A stretch of 64,000 nucleotides of DNA from Azotobacter paspali (GCF_042434745.1 NZ_JBHLSS010000041.1), one strand, 5' to 3'. Counted from the stretch's first letter, positions 12,976 to 21,858 are shown. A program made the numbers and translations. Notes: generated by a model from the letters alone, not told the origin.

Positions 12976-14222
12976 ACAACGCCACCCACTTCGTCATCGA
13001 CTTAGAAACCATGGGCAAGGGACCGCTCGCCCCGATCGCCGCCATCGGCGCCGTGTGCGTTGCCCAGGGCGCGGTCGTCGACGAGTTCTACATCCGCATC
13101 GACCTCCAATCCTCGCTCTCCTTTGGCCTTCGGCCCGACGCATCCACTCTCCAATGGTGGCTGCGGCAGAGCGACGAGGCACGCCGCGAGGTCGACGGCC
13201 GCGAGCCGACCGAGCATCTGAGCCCCGCCCTGATCGACCTGCGCCACTGGATGCTCGAACACGCCTCGGAAGAAGAAGCCCACGTCTGGGGCAACGGAAG
13301 CAGCTTCGACAACGTCATCCTGCGCGGCAGCTTAGACGCCGCCGGCCTCGACGAGCCCTGGCAATTCCGTCACGACCGCGACCTGCGCACCCTGCTGGCC
13401 CTCTACCCAGAGGCCAAGAACGTGGGCGAGTTCGAGGGCACCAAGCACCACGCCCTGCACGACGCCCGCCACGAGGCGAAGCAACTGATCGCCGCCCTGG
13501 CCATGCACTACGGATTGGCATGGGGGAGCTATGCAGATCTGCGCATCGTCCGTCAGGAGCGCGACAGTCTTCGCGCACAACTCCTGTCGCAACAATCCGC
13601 CCCGAACATCGAGGCCCAGGGCATGACCGCACTTACTCGATTCGCCATCCCCACCACTCCAGGGACTCCGTTCGAGGGCAGCTTCTATGTTGGGCGTTTC
13701 ATGCTCAACGCCGTCGAATACGCACTGATCGTCTCCCCGAAAGCCCAGGGCGAACTGGACGAGGCCGCCTGGGGCGTCGACGGCGCCACCAGTTGCAATG
13801 ATGGCCTGGCCAACACCCAGGCCATGGCCACCGCGGGCAGCGACATGGCCCGCCGGATGCTCGCCCTCGACATCGCTGGATTCACGGACTGGTACCTGCC
13901 CAGTCGTGATGAACTGGAACTGTGCTACCGCAACCTGAAGCCGACCGACCGGAAGAATTGCCGCTCCTTTTGCGACGGAGACAACCCCAGCAGCCTACCG
14001 GCAGGCTACCCGTACACCGCCGACAACCCGGCGAAGACCACCGCGAGCCCGTTTATCGCGGCCGGCGAGGAGGCGTTCGAGCCCCAATGGTACTGGGCCA
14101 GCACGCAGTCCGGCCCGACTCGCGCGTGGACTCGGCACTTCAACGATGGCTACCAGGACGACGCCCCCAAGGACAACGCCCTTCGGGCTCGCGCCGTCCG
14201 CAGATTCAAAGTCATCCCTTGA
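12972..14222 (+). CDS. DEDDh exonuclease fused to a DUF1566-like domain
   Basis: Residues 1-180 form a 3'-5' exonuclease of the DEDDh class: FVIDLETMG at 8-16 (first D and E), GNGSSFDN near 110-117, and HHALHDARHEA near 157-167 (H-x-A-x-x-D). Phage members of the RecE C-terminal/Rv2179c type degrade DNA or RNA ends. Residues 220-416 form a separate domain with TDWYLPSRDELELCY, YWASTQSGPTRAW and RARAVRRF, the pattern of DUF1566 (C-type lectin-like) domains that usually bind ligands on cell surfaces or tail fibres. The exonuclease-lectin fusion is unusual. ATGA overlap couples it to the upstream gene. Confidence 0.75.
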   Translation: MNNATHFVIDLETMGKGPLAPIAAIGAVCVAQGAVVDEFYIRIDLQSSLSFGLRPDASTLQWWLRQSDEARREVDGREPTEHLSPALIDLRHWMLEHASEEEAHVWGNGSSFDNVILRGSLDAAGLDEPWQFRHDRDLRTLLALYPEAKNVGEFEGTKHHALHDARHEAKQLIAALAMHYGLAWGSYADLRIVRQERDSLRAQLLSQQSAPNIEAQGMTALTRFAIPTTPGTPFEGSFYVGRFMLNAVEYALIVSPKAQGELDEAAWGVDGATSCNDGLANTQAMATAGSDMARRMLALDIAGFTDWYLPSRDELELCYRNLKPTDRKNCRSFCDGDNPSSLPAGYPYTADNPAKTTASPFIAAGEEAFEPQWYWASTQSGPTRAWTRHFNDGYQDDAPKDNALRARAVRRFKVIP

Positions 14223-14284
14223 CCACTTCAACCCTTCACTGCCGCGCGCAGCGCGGTCGACGCCAAATTCCAGAGGACATGGAC

Positions 14285-14518
14285 ATGAGCACCATCATTG
14301 TTGAAGTGGGCGAGACTCGCATCGAAGCCCCGAACGCCCAACTGGCCCGGCAAGTGCTGGAGCAGCAGCTCGGCGCGCGCATTGCCGAACCGGCCATGTC
14401 CTTCCCAGCCGACACCAGGCGCCCGCAGAACCACCGACTGACCGTACACATGGCTGGCAACGCCGTTTCGCCGGTCGCTGGGGCGGAGATCATCAGGGCG
14501 CTGAGGGCCGCGGCATGA
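14285..14518 (+). CDS. Small prophage protein of unknown function
   Basis: The 77-residue protein starts MSTIIVEVGETRIEAPNAQL at 14285, eight bases after AGAGG; a start at 14279 would add two residues. It is alpha/beta-like with no recognised motif. It overlaps the next gene by four bases (ATGA) and belongs to a tightly packed run with the two genes before the integrase. Confidence 0.5.
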   Translation: MSTIIVEVGETRIEAPNAQLARQVLEQQLGARIAEPAMSFPADTRRPQNHRLTVHMAGNAVSPVAGAEIIRALRAAA

Positions 14519-14805
14519 CCCGCACCCTCTTCTACAGCACCGCAATGCCCAACGAACAGGCCAGGGTCACCGGCGGCATCCCCACAAAACCCATGCGCTG
14601 GCACGTCGACTACGTCGTCAAAACCCCGGGAGGCCTCACCGTTGTCCAGGGCGAGAAAACCATCCAGCACGCCACATTCGATGAGTTGCGCGCCGTCATG
14701 GATCACACCATCGGCGAGATCGGCAACGAAGCCACCTTCGTCAGTTGGCGAGCCACCACCCATGGCGGGAAGAAGAAGAGCAAAAATGGAGGACGGAGCA
14801 GATGA
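14515..14805 (+). CDS. Small prophage protein upstream of xis
   Basis: The 96-residue protein (KPMRWHVDYVVKTPGGLTVV, FDELRAVMDHTIGEIGNEAT) has a lysine- and glycine-rich tail (HGGKKKSKNGGRSR) suggesting nucleic-acid contact. I do not recognise a family. It is coupled by ATGA overlaps to the genes on both sides, so it is co-translated with the excisionase. Confidence 0.5.
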   Translation: MTRTLFYSTAMPNEQARVTGGIPTKPMRWHVDYVVKTPGGLTVVQGEKTIQHATFDELRAVMDHTIGEIGNEATFVSWRATTHGGKKKSKNGGRSR

Positions 14806-14999
14806 GCATGCCTCGTTGGGTCCTGATCAAGCGCGCAGCCGAACTCACCGGCTACAGCGAAGATGCCATCAGGCACAAGGTGAAAAACGGCACTTGGGCG
14901 CAGGGTCGTATCTGGAGAAAGGCCAGGGACAACAGGGTATTCATCAACTTGGAGGAGGTCGATAAGTGGGTCGAGAGCGCGCCCCAGGAAGCGGCCTAG
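14802..14999 (+). CDS. xis: Excisionase (Xis)
   Basis: The 65-residue protein carries a winged-helix-like segment RWVLIKRAAELTGYSEDAIR followed by KVKNGTWAQGRIWRKARDNR and INLEEVDKWVES, the pattern of prophage excisionases of the MerR/AlpA-like class. It would bend the attachment site and direct the integrase toward excision. ATG at 14802 overlaps the previous stop by four bases. It overlaps the integrase start by 34 bases. Confidence 0.8.
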   Translation: MSMPRWVLIKRAAELTGYSEDAIRHKVKNGTWAQGRIWRKARDNRVFINLEEVDKWVESAPQEAA

Positions 15000-16207
15000 A
15001 GGCCGAACTGGCGAAACACAAAGGCGTCGAGATCCACGGCAACAACCTGCGCATCAGCTTCATGTGGCGCAGGCTTCGCTGCCGCGAGACGCTGGGTCTG
15101 CCAGCCACCAAGGCCAACATCCGTCACGCCGCCCAGCTCAGGGCGGCGATTCTTCATGAAATCAAACTGGGCACCTTCGACTATGCTCGCCACTTTCCAG
15201 AGTCCAAGCACGCCGGCAACTACAGCCGCACCCGTGACGAGCGGATCAGCGCATTACTGGAGCGATACAAACCGCTGAAAGCGGTAGACATCACCTCGGA
15301 AACCGAGAGCCGCTACAGCCTGGCTCTGGATATCTGCATCGATCTGCTTGGCAAGGACCGCCTCGGCAGCGCACTGCTGCCCGAGGATATCCAGCATCTG
15401 CGAGTCCAGTTGATTGAGGACCGCGCCACTTCGACAGTGAACCACTACCTCGCCACCCTGGCCGGATTCCTGCGCTGGTGCGAAAGCAACGGTCACTGCC
15501 GGGCGGGCTTGTCACAGGCATGCACTCGCTTCGAAATGAGCGCTCGCGAGCCAGACCCACTGACAAAGGCCGAGGTCGAGGCGCTGCTGGACGTAGGCTG
15601 CCTGCATCCTGCCGACCGAGCTGCCATCACTATAGCCGTCTACACCGGCCTACGGCCTGGCGAACTCTGCGCCTTGGCGCGGGAGGACGTCGACATCGAA
15701 ACTGGCGTCATCCATGTCCGGCGCGCTATCACCGCCACCGGCACGTTCAAGGTCCCGAAAACCGGCAAGCCCCGCACCGTACTGCTGTTCCCGCCGGCCC
15801 TGGAGGCCTGCCGTACTCTGCTCGCCATCCCCGGCAAAGTGCCCCAGCACCCAGTTACCGTCCAGCTAACCCGGCACGAAACCCGGGTAGACACTGTAAC
15901 CCCGCTGCTCTCCCCCACGCTGCAGGCCCGCCGGAAGCGGGTCAACACCTGGTTCGTGCCAACGGCATGGAACACCAAGTGGTCCACAATCCAGAAGCGC
16001 GCCAAGATCCGCCATCGCCGCCCGTACCAGACCAGGCACACATATGCCTGCTGGTGCCTGACGGCGCGTGGTAACCTCGCGTTCATCGCAAAGCAAATGG
16101 GGCACAAGGACTTCACCATGCTGGTGGAGGTTTACGCGAAGTGGATGGACGACGAGTCCCCGAACGAGCTGCAACACATCTGGCGCGGCCTGCAAGACAA
16201 AGCGTAA
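14966..16207 (+). CDS. int: Tyrosine-recombinase phage integrase
   Basis: The 413-residue protein has an arm-binding N-terminus (residues 15-60), a core-binding domain, and a catalytic domain with the first Arg in TGLRPGELCALA near 229, RPYQTRHTYA as the second box (Tyr in place of the first His, common in phage integrases), His380 in MGHKDF and nucleophile Tyr390 in VEVYAKWM. It recombines attP with the bacterial site. The start is GTG inside the xis 3' end. The gene stops 49 bases before mutS, so the attachment site lies in or near the mutS 5' end. Confidence 0.92.
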   Translation: MGRERAPGSGLEAELAKHKGVEIHGNNLRISFMWRRLRCRETLGLPATKANIRHAAQLRAAILHEIKLGTFDYARHFPESKHAGNYSRTRDERISALLERYKPLKAVDITSETESRYSLALDICIDLLGKDRLGSALLPEDIQHLRVQLIEDRATSTVNHYLATLAGFLRWCESNGHCRAGLSQACTRFEMSAREPDPLTKAEVEALLDVGCLHPADRAAITIAVYTGLRPGELCALAREDVDIETGVIHVRRAITATGTFKVPKTGKPRTVLLFPPALEACRTLLAIPGKVPQHPVTVQLTRHETRVDTVTPLLSPTLQARRKRVNTWFVPTAWNTKWSTIQKRAKIRHRRPYQTRHTYACWCLTARGNLAFIAKQMGHKDFTMLVEVYAKWMDDESPNELQHIWRGLQDKA

Positions 16208-16290
16208 AAGCCCCAATCCTGCCCCTTATTTTTAAGACTAAATACGTAAGCTACTGATGCTTAAAGAATTTTCTGAAATTTCTCAGCACA
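16208..16290. other. Presumed prophage attachment site (attR) at the mutS 5' end
   Basis: The 49-bp gap and the first codons of mutS are AT-rich (TTTTTAAGACTAAATACGTA, then ATGCTTAAAGAATTTTCTGA), unlike the rest of the gene. As I recall, pseudomonad MutS begins MTDLSxHTPMMQQY, whereas here the residues before HTPMMQQY are MLKEFSEISQ. This suggests the phage integrated inside the mutS start and supplied a replacement start. The matching attL would lie left of the window. Confidence 0.5.
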
Positions 16291-18836
16291 CCCCGATGAT
16301 GCAGCAATACTGGAAGCTCAAGCGCGAGCATCCGGATCAGTTGATGTTCTACCGCATGGGCGACTTCTACGAACTGTTCTACGAGGACGCCAAGAAAGCT
16401 GCCAAGCTGCTCGACATCACCCTCACCGCCCGCGGTCAGTCGGCCGGCAAGTCGATTCCCATGGCCGGCATTCCTTTCCACTCGGTCGAGAGCTACCTGG
16501 CTAAGCTGGTCAAGCTCGGCGAGTCGGTGGCGATCTGCGAGCAGATCGGCGACCCGGCCACCACCAAGGGACCGGTGGAGCGCCAAGTGGTGCGCATCAT
16601 CACTCCTGGCACGATCAGCGACGAGGCACTGCTCGACGAGCACCGCGACAACCTGCTGGCGGCAGTGGTCGGTGACGAACGGCTGTTCGGTCTGGCGATA
16701 CTGGACATCACCAGCGGTCGCTTCAACGTTCAGGAGATCCAGGGCTGGGAAAATCTGCTGGCCGAACTGGAACGCCTCAATCCGGCAGAGCTGCTGTATC
16801 CCGACGACTGGCCGGCCGGTCTGCCGCTGGAAAAGCGCCGTGGCGCACACCGCCGGGCGCCCTGGGACTTCGACTGCGACAGCGCTTACAAGAGCCTTTG
16901 CCAGCAGTTCGCCACCCAGGATCTGAAAGGCTTCGGTTGCGATGGGCTGGGTCTGGCCATCGGTGCCGCCGGTTGCCTGCTGGCCTACGCTAGGGAAACC
17001 CAGCGCACAGCCCTGCCTCATCTGCGCGGTCTGCGTCACGAGCGCCTAGACGATACCGTGATCCTCGACGGCGCCAGCCGGCGCAACCTGGAGCTGGATG
17101 TCAACCTTTCCGGCGGGCGCGATAATACCCTGCAGTCGGTGATCGACCGTTGCCAGACGGCCATGGGCAGCCGTCTGCTCGGTCGCTGGCTGAATCGCCC
17201 GCTGCGCGATCGCACAGTGCTGGAGGAGCGTCAGGACACCGTCGCCTGCCTGCTGCAGGACTACCGCTTCGAGAGCCTGCAGCCGCAGCTCAAGGAGATC
17301 GGCGATGTCGAGCGCATCCTCGCCCGCATCGGCCTGCGCAACGCCCGCCCGCGCGATCTCGCCCGCCTGCGCGATGCTCTTGCCGCACTGCCACAACTGC
17401 AGACGGCGTTGAGTCCGCTGGAAGCGCCACACCTGCAGGCCCTTGCCGGCAACATCCGGACCTATCCGGAACTGGCCGAGCTGCTGAGACGCGCCATCAT
17501 CGATAGCCCACCGGCGGTGATTCGCGATGGCGGAGTGCTCAAGCAGGGCTACGATGCGGAGCTGGACGAGCTTCTCTCGCTCAGCGAGAACGCCGGCCAG
17601 TTCCTCATGGACCTGGAAACGCGGGAAAAGGCACGCACCGGGCTGCCCAACCTCAAGGTCGGCTACAACCGCATCCACGGCTACTACATCGAGCTGCCGC
17701 GGGTACAGGCTGAGCAGGCGCCGGCCGACTATATCCGCCGCCAGACCCTGAAGGGTGCCGAACGCTTCATCACGCCCGAACTGAAAGCCTTCGAGGACAA
17801 GGCCCTGTCGGCCAAGAGCCGTGCCCTAGCGCGGGAAAAGGCACTCTACGAGGAGCTGCTGGAAATCCTCATCGCCCAGTTGGCGCCGCTGCAGGAAACC
17901 GCGACCGCCCTGGCCGAACTGGATGTACTGGCCAACCTCGCCGAGCGGGCCTTGAACCTCGACTTCAATCGCCCACGTTTCGTCGAAGAACCCTGCCTGC
18001 GCATTCGCCAGGGCCGCCATCCGGTGGTCGAGCAGGTGCTGGACACGCCCTTCGTCGCCAACGACCTGGAACTCGATGACAGCACCCGAATGCTGATCAT
18101 CACCGGCCCCAACATGGGCGGTAAATCCACCTACATGAGGCAAACGGCGCTGATCGTGCTGCTCGCCCACATCGGCAGCTTCGTTCCGGCGCAGAGCTGC
18201 GAGCTTTCCCTGGTGGATCGCATTTTCACCCGCATCGGCTCCAGCGACGACCTGGCCGGCGGCCGCTCCACCTTCATGGTGGAGATGAGCGAGACCGCCA
18301 ACATCCTACACAATGCCAGCGAATGCAGCCTGGTGCTGATGGACGAGGTCGGCCGTGGCACCAGCACTTTCGACGGCTTGTCGCTAGCCTGGGCGGCGGC
18401 CGAGCACCTGGCCGGCCTGCGCGCCTGGACCCTGTTCGCCACCCATTATTTCGAGCTGACCGTGCTGGCGGAAAGCCAACCGGTAGTGGCCAACGTGCAC
18501 CTGTCGGCCACCGAGCACAACGAGCGCATCGTCTTCCTCCACCATGTGCTGCCGGGACCGGCCAGCCAGAGTTACGGCCTGGCGGTCGCCCAACTGGCCG
18601 GCGTGCCTGGACCGGTGATTAGCCGTGCCCGCGAACACCTGGCGCGCCTGGAGACCACCAGCTTGCCCCATGAAGCGCCGCTGCGCGAAGCAGGCAAACC
18701 CCAGCCGCCGATCCAGAGCGATCTGTTCGCCAGCCTACCGCATCCCCTGATGGAGGAACTGGCGCGCCTCAAGCCGGACGACTTGAGCCCGCGCCAGGCG
18801 CTTGAGCTATTGTACTCGTGGAAAACGCGGCTCTAA
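16257..18836 (+). CDS. mutS: DNA mismatch repair protein MutS
   Basis: The 859-residue protein is full length. Mismatch-binding Phe37 and Glu39 lie in MGDFYELF. The ATPase has Walker A GPNMGGKST near 620 and Walker B LVLMDEVGRGTSTFDGLS near 693-710, plus STFMVEMSET in the signature region. It recognises mispairs and recruits MutL. As an odd feature, the first ten codons are AT-rich and about four residues longer than in related species, consistent with replacement by prophage sequence. No strong ribosome-binding site precedes the ATG, so its expression may depend on the prophage. Confidence 0.97.
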   Translation: MLKEFSEISQHTPMMQQYWKLKREHPDQLMFYRMGDFYELFYEDAKKAAKLLDITLTARGQSAGKSIPMAGIPFHSVESYLAKLVKLGESVAICEQIGDPATTKGPVERQVVRIITPGTISDEALLDEHRDNLLAAVVGDERLFGLAILDITSGRFNVQEIQGWENLLAELERLNPAELLYPDDWPAGLPLEKRRGAHRRAPWDFDCDSAYKSLCQQFATQDLKGFGCDGLGLAIGAAGCLLAYARETQRTALPHLRGLRHERLDDTVILDGASRRNLELDVNLSGGRDNTLQSVIDRCQTAMGSRLLGRWLNRPLRDRTVLEERQDTVACLLQDYRFESLQPQLKEIGDVERILARIGLRNARPRDLARLRDALAALPQLQTALSPLEAPHLQALAGNIRTYPELAELLRRAIIDSPPAVIRDGGVLKQGYDAELDELLSLSENAGQFLMDLETREKARTGLPNLKVGYNRIHGYYIELPRVQAEQAPADYIRRQTLKGAERFITPELKAFEDKALSAKSRALAREKALYEELLEILIAQLAPLQETATALAELDVLANLAERALNLDFNRPRFVEEPCLRIRQGRHPVVEQVLDTPFVANDLELDDSTRMLIITGPNMGGKSTYMRQTALIVLLAHIGSFVPAQSCELSLVDRIFTRIGSSDDLAGGRSTFMVEMSETANILHNASECSLVLMDEVGRGTSTFDGLSLAWAAAEHLAGLRAWTLFATHYFELTVLAESQPVVANVHLSATEHNERIVFLHHVLPGPASQSYGLAVAQLAGVPGPVISRAREHLARLETTSLPHEAPLREAGKPQPPIQSDLFASLPHPLMEELARLKPDDLSPRQALELLYSWKTRL

Positions 18837-18970
18837 CGCATACCCAAGCAAACTGCTAGAATCGCGCGCTTTCAGAGAGCGCTGAAACCTTTAGCCCGAA
18901 GTTCGGCGCCCTTCACATACAAGCAGGGAGCCGGTTCGGCTCCGCAGCTGCGCCTGAGGAGAACACAGGA

Positions 18971-19294
18971 ATGGCCTTCGTCGTCACCGACAACTGCATC
19001 AAATGCAAGTACACCGATTGTGTTGAAGTCTGCCCGGTAGACTGTTTCTATGAAGGGCCGAACTTCCTGGTCATTCATCCGGACGAGTGCATCGACTGCG
19101 CGCTCTGCGAGCCCGAGTGCCCCGCCCAGGCGATCTTCTCCGAAGACGAAGTACCCGAAGACATGCAGGAGTTCACCCAGTTGAATGCCGAACTGGCGGA
19201 AGTCTGGCCGAACATCACCGAGAAGAAGGATCCGCTACCGGACGCCGAGGACTGGGACGGTGTAAAGGGCAAGCTGCAGCACCTAGAGCGCTGA
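18971..19294 (+). CDS. fdxA: 7Fe ferredoxin (ferredoxin I)
   Basis: The 107-residue protein carries CIKCKYTDCVEVCP and CIDCALCEPECP, the ligands of one [3Fe-4S] and one [4Fe-4S] cluster. It differs from A. vinelandii ferredoxin I, as I recall it, at one position (EFTQLN in place of EFIQLN), and the long C-terminal extension after residue 60 is conserved. It is a low-potential electron carrier that interacts with NADPH-ferredoxin reductase in oxidative-stress control. AGGAG and ACAGGA precede the ATG. It stands alone between mutS and rpoS, the normal pseudomonad position. Confidence 0.97.
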   Translation: MAFVVTDNCIKCKYTDCVEVCPVDCFYEGPNFLVIHPDECIDCALCEPECPAQAIFSEDEVPEDMQEFTQLNAELAEVWPNITEKKDPLPDAEDWDGVKGKLQHLER

Positions 19295-19311
19295 GCCGAT
19301 ATGAAACGCGA

Positions 19312-19338
19312 GGACCCGCCAACCGGCGGGCCCTTTCT
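19312..19338 (+). terminator. Rho-independent terminator after fdxA
   Basis: CCCGCC, loop AAC, GGCGGG then CCCTTTCTGTT on the plus strand, 20 bases after the fdxA stop. Confidence 0.7.
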
Positions 19339-19475
19339 GTTAGCCGGCAGGAACCTCAGAACTCGACCGAGCGCTCCCGGATCGAGGAGCACGGCGGCCT
19401 TGCCGCCCTTGCGGTCGGGCTCGCTGCGCCGCCGGGCGGCACGGGCAGCGAAGCGATCTTGGCGACTCACATACT

Positions 19476-20231
19476 CTACCCCCGCCCGCCGACTCTCAAT
19501 GCCGAAATCACGTTGGACAGCTCGGCTACCTGGGTATCCAGGTTCGCGGCATCCCTGGCCGATTGCCGGACCAGTTCGGCGTTGCGCTGGGTAACCTCGT
19601 CCATCTGTGTGACCGCCTGGTTGACAAGCTCTATGCCACGGGTCTGCTCCTTCGAGGCGGCGGCGATCTCGTTCATGATGCCGTCGACCTCGAGTACCGC
19701 CTCGACCACCTGCCGGATGGCTGCCTCGGCCTTTCCGACATGCCGTTCGCCGGCATGATTCTCGCGGCTCGACACTTCGATCAGGGCATGCACGTCCTGC
19801 GCCGCAGCCGCGCTCCGGGTTGCGAAGTTGTGCACTTCGTTGGCGACCACCGCGAAACCACGACCTTACTCACCAGCCCAGGCTGCCTCCACCGAGGCGT
19901 TGAAGGCGAGAACGTTGGTCTGGAAGGCAACGCTATCGATGAGCTGAATGATCTTGGCGATCTTCCCGGAACTGCTGCTGATCCGCTCCATGCTCTGCAC
20001 CACGGACTTTATCGCCGAGCCGGTGGCCTGAACCTCTTCGGCGGCCATATGGGACAGGGAACTGGCCTACCTCGCATTGGCTGCGTTCTGCTGCACGGTA
20101 GCGGTAACCGCTGACCTCGATGAAACCGGGGCAGCATAAGTGATGCGCCCTTTCAAGTCAGTCCTGGAAAGCAGGTTCCGATCGTCCTTCAACTCGTATT
20201 CATGCTGGGTGACAAGACAATTGGACTTCAC
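19476..20231 (-). pseudogene. Aer-type PAS chemoreceptor, decayed
   Basis: A GTG at 20231 opens a PAS-type N-terminus (VTQHEYELKDDRNLLSRTDL, KGRITYA) like aerotaxis receptors. The PAS frame then shifts (GFIEVSGYR in another frame), and most of the middle is deleted, leading straight to the methyl-accepting domain. There TAG replaces the Gln of NARQAS (near 20068), and TAA replaces the Gln of AGEQGRGFA (near 19865). The hairpin tip region (IQLIDSVAFQTNVLAFNASV) and VVANEVHNFATRSAAAAQDV remain recognisable. Both stops are one C-to-T change from Gln codons. It cannot make a working receptor. Confidence 0.8.
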
Positions 20232-20853
20232 GTCATGCTCCCTGAGTTAGGCATGCAGGGAGTGGAGCGCCAGGAGAGGCGGCAATCGGATAGGGGCGCC
20301 ATAGGAGAGCTTCAGGCAATAAGCGCGCCATACGCGGCAAGGCCTGATTTCTTCAAGAAGGACTGTTCGAAGAAACAAGAAAAATGCGGGTTTCCCCACA
20401 AGTCTTCAAAACCGTATTGATGCTTTTATGACATCAAAGCTGCCTCGAAACAGCTTGGGAAGCGCCTGGACGAGATCCATCCCTGGCCCACTTCCCCGGG
20501 AGAAAACGCTTCTTGAATGGAATAGCGGAGCCAGGCCGGGCGACAGCGATCGAGGCCGTTCAATGCCGGAGCCAAACGCCAGCAGGAAGAGTGGGGACAG
20601 CGGAGCCTGTGGTTCGAGCGACCAGCGAATATTTCCACCGCCAGCAGGCTTTCGATAAGCAAAATGCTTGTCGCCGGAAACGAAAAAGGTGGAGGCATAT
20701 CTTCCACCCTTCTAATTCCCGAGCAGATCAGGAACCGCAAGCCGCTCGATCAATCACACAGCAAGTGCACGGAAGACACGCGACGGCTCGCTCTGTGAGG
20801 CTTGCACGCCAGCCGAGCCGGAATTTTTTCCGGCCAGCCGCACATGCATTTTT
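20232..20853. other. Gene-free interval downstream of rpoS
   Basis: About 620 bases hold no convincing gene on either strand; the open frames are short and lack family patterns. It has several GGA-containing stretches (for example 20455-20600) but no clear stem-loop array with a T-run, so I cannot call the small RNA rsmZ, which lies between fdxA and rpoS in P. aeruginosa. A GC-rich hairpin with an A/T loop (GAGCCGGAATTTTTTCCGGC, about 20814-20833) lies just beyond the rpoS stop and may end its transcript. Confidence 0.5.
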
Positions 20854-21858
20854 TCACTGGAACAGCGCATCGCTGGAAAGGCCATTCTTCTCGAGGATCT
20901 CCCGCAGACGCTTGAGCGCCTCGACCTGGATCTGGCGAACCCGTTCGCGGGTCAGGCCGATCTCCTGCCCCACCTCCTCCAGCGTGCAACTCTCGTGGCC
21001 GCGCAGACCGAAACGGCGTACCACGACTTCCCGCTGCTTCTCGGTCAGGTCGAACAGCCACTGGTCGATACTTTGCGACAAATCATCGTCCTGCAGCAGG
21101 TCACAAGGATCGGAGGGGCGATCATCGGTCAGCACGTCGAGCAGGGTCTTGTCCGAATCCGGACCCAGCGAGACATCGACCGAGGTGACCCGCTCGTTGA
21201 GTCCGAGCATGCGCTTGACCTCGGCGACCGGTTTTTCCAGCAGGTTGGCGATTTCTTCCGCCGAAGGCTCGTGATCGAGCTTCTGGGTCAGTTCACGCGC
21301 CGCCCGTAGATAGACATTGAGCTCCTTGACCACATGGATCGGCAGACGAATGGTGCGGGTCTGGTTCATGATGGCCCGCTCGATGGTCTGGCGAATCCAC
21401 CAGGTGGCGTAGGTCGAGAAACGGAAGCCGCGTTCCGGATCGAACTTCTCCACTGCCCGGATCAGGCCCAGATTCCCCTCCTCGATCAGGTCGAGCAGCG
21501 ACAGGCCCCGATTGACATAGCGGCGGGCGATCTTGACCACCAGTCGCAGGTTGCTTTCGATCATCCGCTTGCGGCCAGCCGGGTCGCCCCGCTGCGCCAG
21601 CCGAGCGAAATGCACTTCCTCCGCCGGTGTCAGCAGCGGCGAGAAGCCGATTTCATTGAGGTAGAGCTGGGTCGCATCCAACGCCCTTGTGTAGTCGATG
21701 TACTTGTGCTGCTTCAGGTTCGCCTGCCTGGACTTCGCGACGAGGAGGTCCGGCTCATCGTCCAGGACATCCTCCAGCACGATGTCGGCGTCCATCAGAA
21801 GCACATCATCGTCCACATCAAACTCCGGCGCTTCTTTTGCTTTTATATTGAGAGCCAT
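20854..21858 (-). CDS. rpoS: RNA polymerase sigma factor RpoS
   Basis: The 334-residue protein has the full sigma-S layout: an acidic N-terminus, region 1.2 (DATQLYLNEIGFSPLLTPAE), region 2 (RYVNRGLSLLDLIEEGNLGL, FSTYATWWIRQTIERA), region 3 and region 4 with the -35-binding helix (TLEEVGQEIGLTRERVRQIQ). It directs stationary-phase and stress transcription; in Azotobacter it is needed for encystment and alginate-related traits. It lies downstream of nlpD, whose coding region holds the main rpoS promoter in related species. The reading frame is intact. Confidence 0.97.
   Translation of the reverse strand: MALNIKAKEAPEFDVDDDVLLMDADIVLEDVLDDEPDLLVAKSRQANLKQHKYIDYTRALDATQLYLNEIGFSPLLTPAEEVHFARLAQRGDPAGRKRMIESNLRLVVKIARRYVNRGLSLLDLIEEGNLGLIRAVEKFDPERGFRFSTYATWWIRQTIERAIMNQTRTIRLPIHVVKELNVYLRAARELTQKLDHEPSAEEIANLLEKPVAEVKRMLGLNERVTSVDVSLGPDSDKTLLDVLTDDRPSDPCDLLQDDDLSQSIDQWLFDLTEKQREVVVRRFGLRGHESCTLEEVGQEIGLTRERVRQIQVEALKRLREILEKNGLSSDALFQ

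Larger units (their letters stand above)
150..16250. mobile_element. Cryptic lambdoid prophage, right end at mutS
   Basis: The segment contains a tyrosine integrase and excisionase at the right end, a divergent CI/Cro switch, a replication primase-helicase, a Q-like antiterminator with a downstream terminator, a holin, and siphovirus tail genes. No terminase, portal, protease or capsid gene is present between HNH and the tail genes, and no tape-measure gene follows the tail chaperone inside the window. The left boundary is uncertain and may be a truncation near the palindrome at 15-44. The right boundary falls in the integrase-mutS gap or the first codons of mutS. Confidence 0.85.

Noticed and set aside
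12972..14222. Diversity-generating retroelement target
   Set aside because: The C-terminal domain resembles lectin-like variable proteins, but no reverse transcriptase, template repeat or accessory gene is present in the window.
20232..20853. rsmZ small RNA
   Set aside because: Several GGA motifs occur, but I could not find them in hairpin loops with a terminator, so I do not annotate it.
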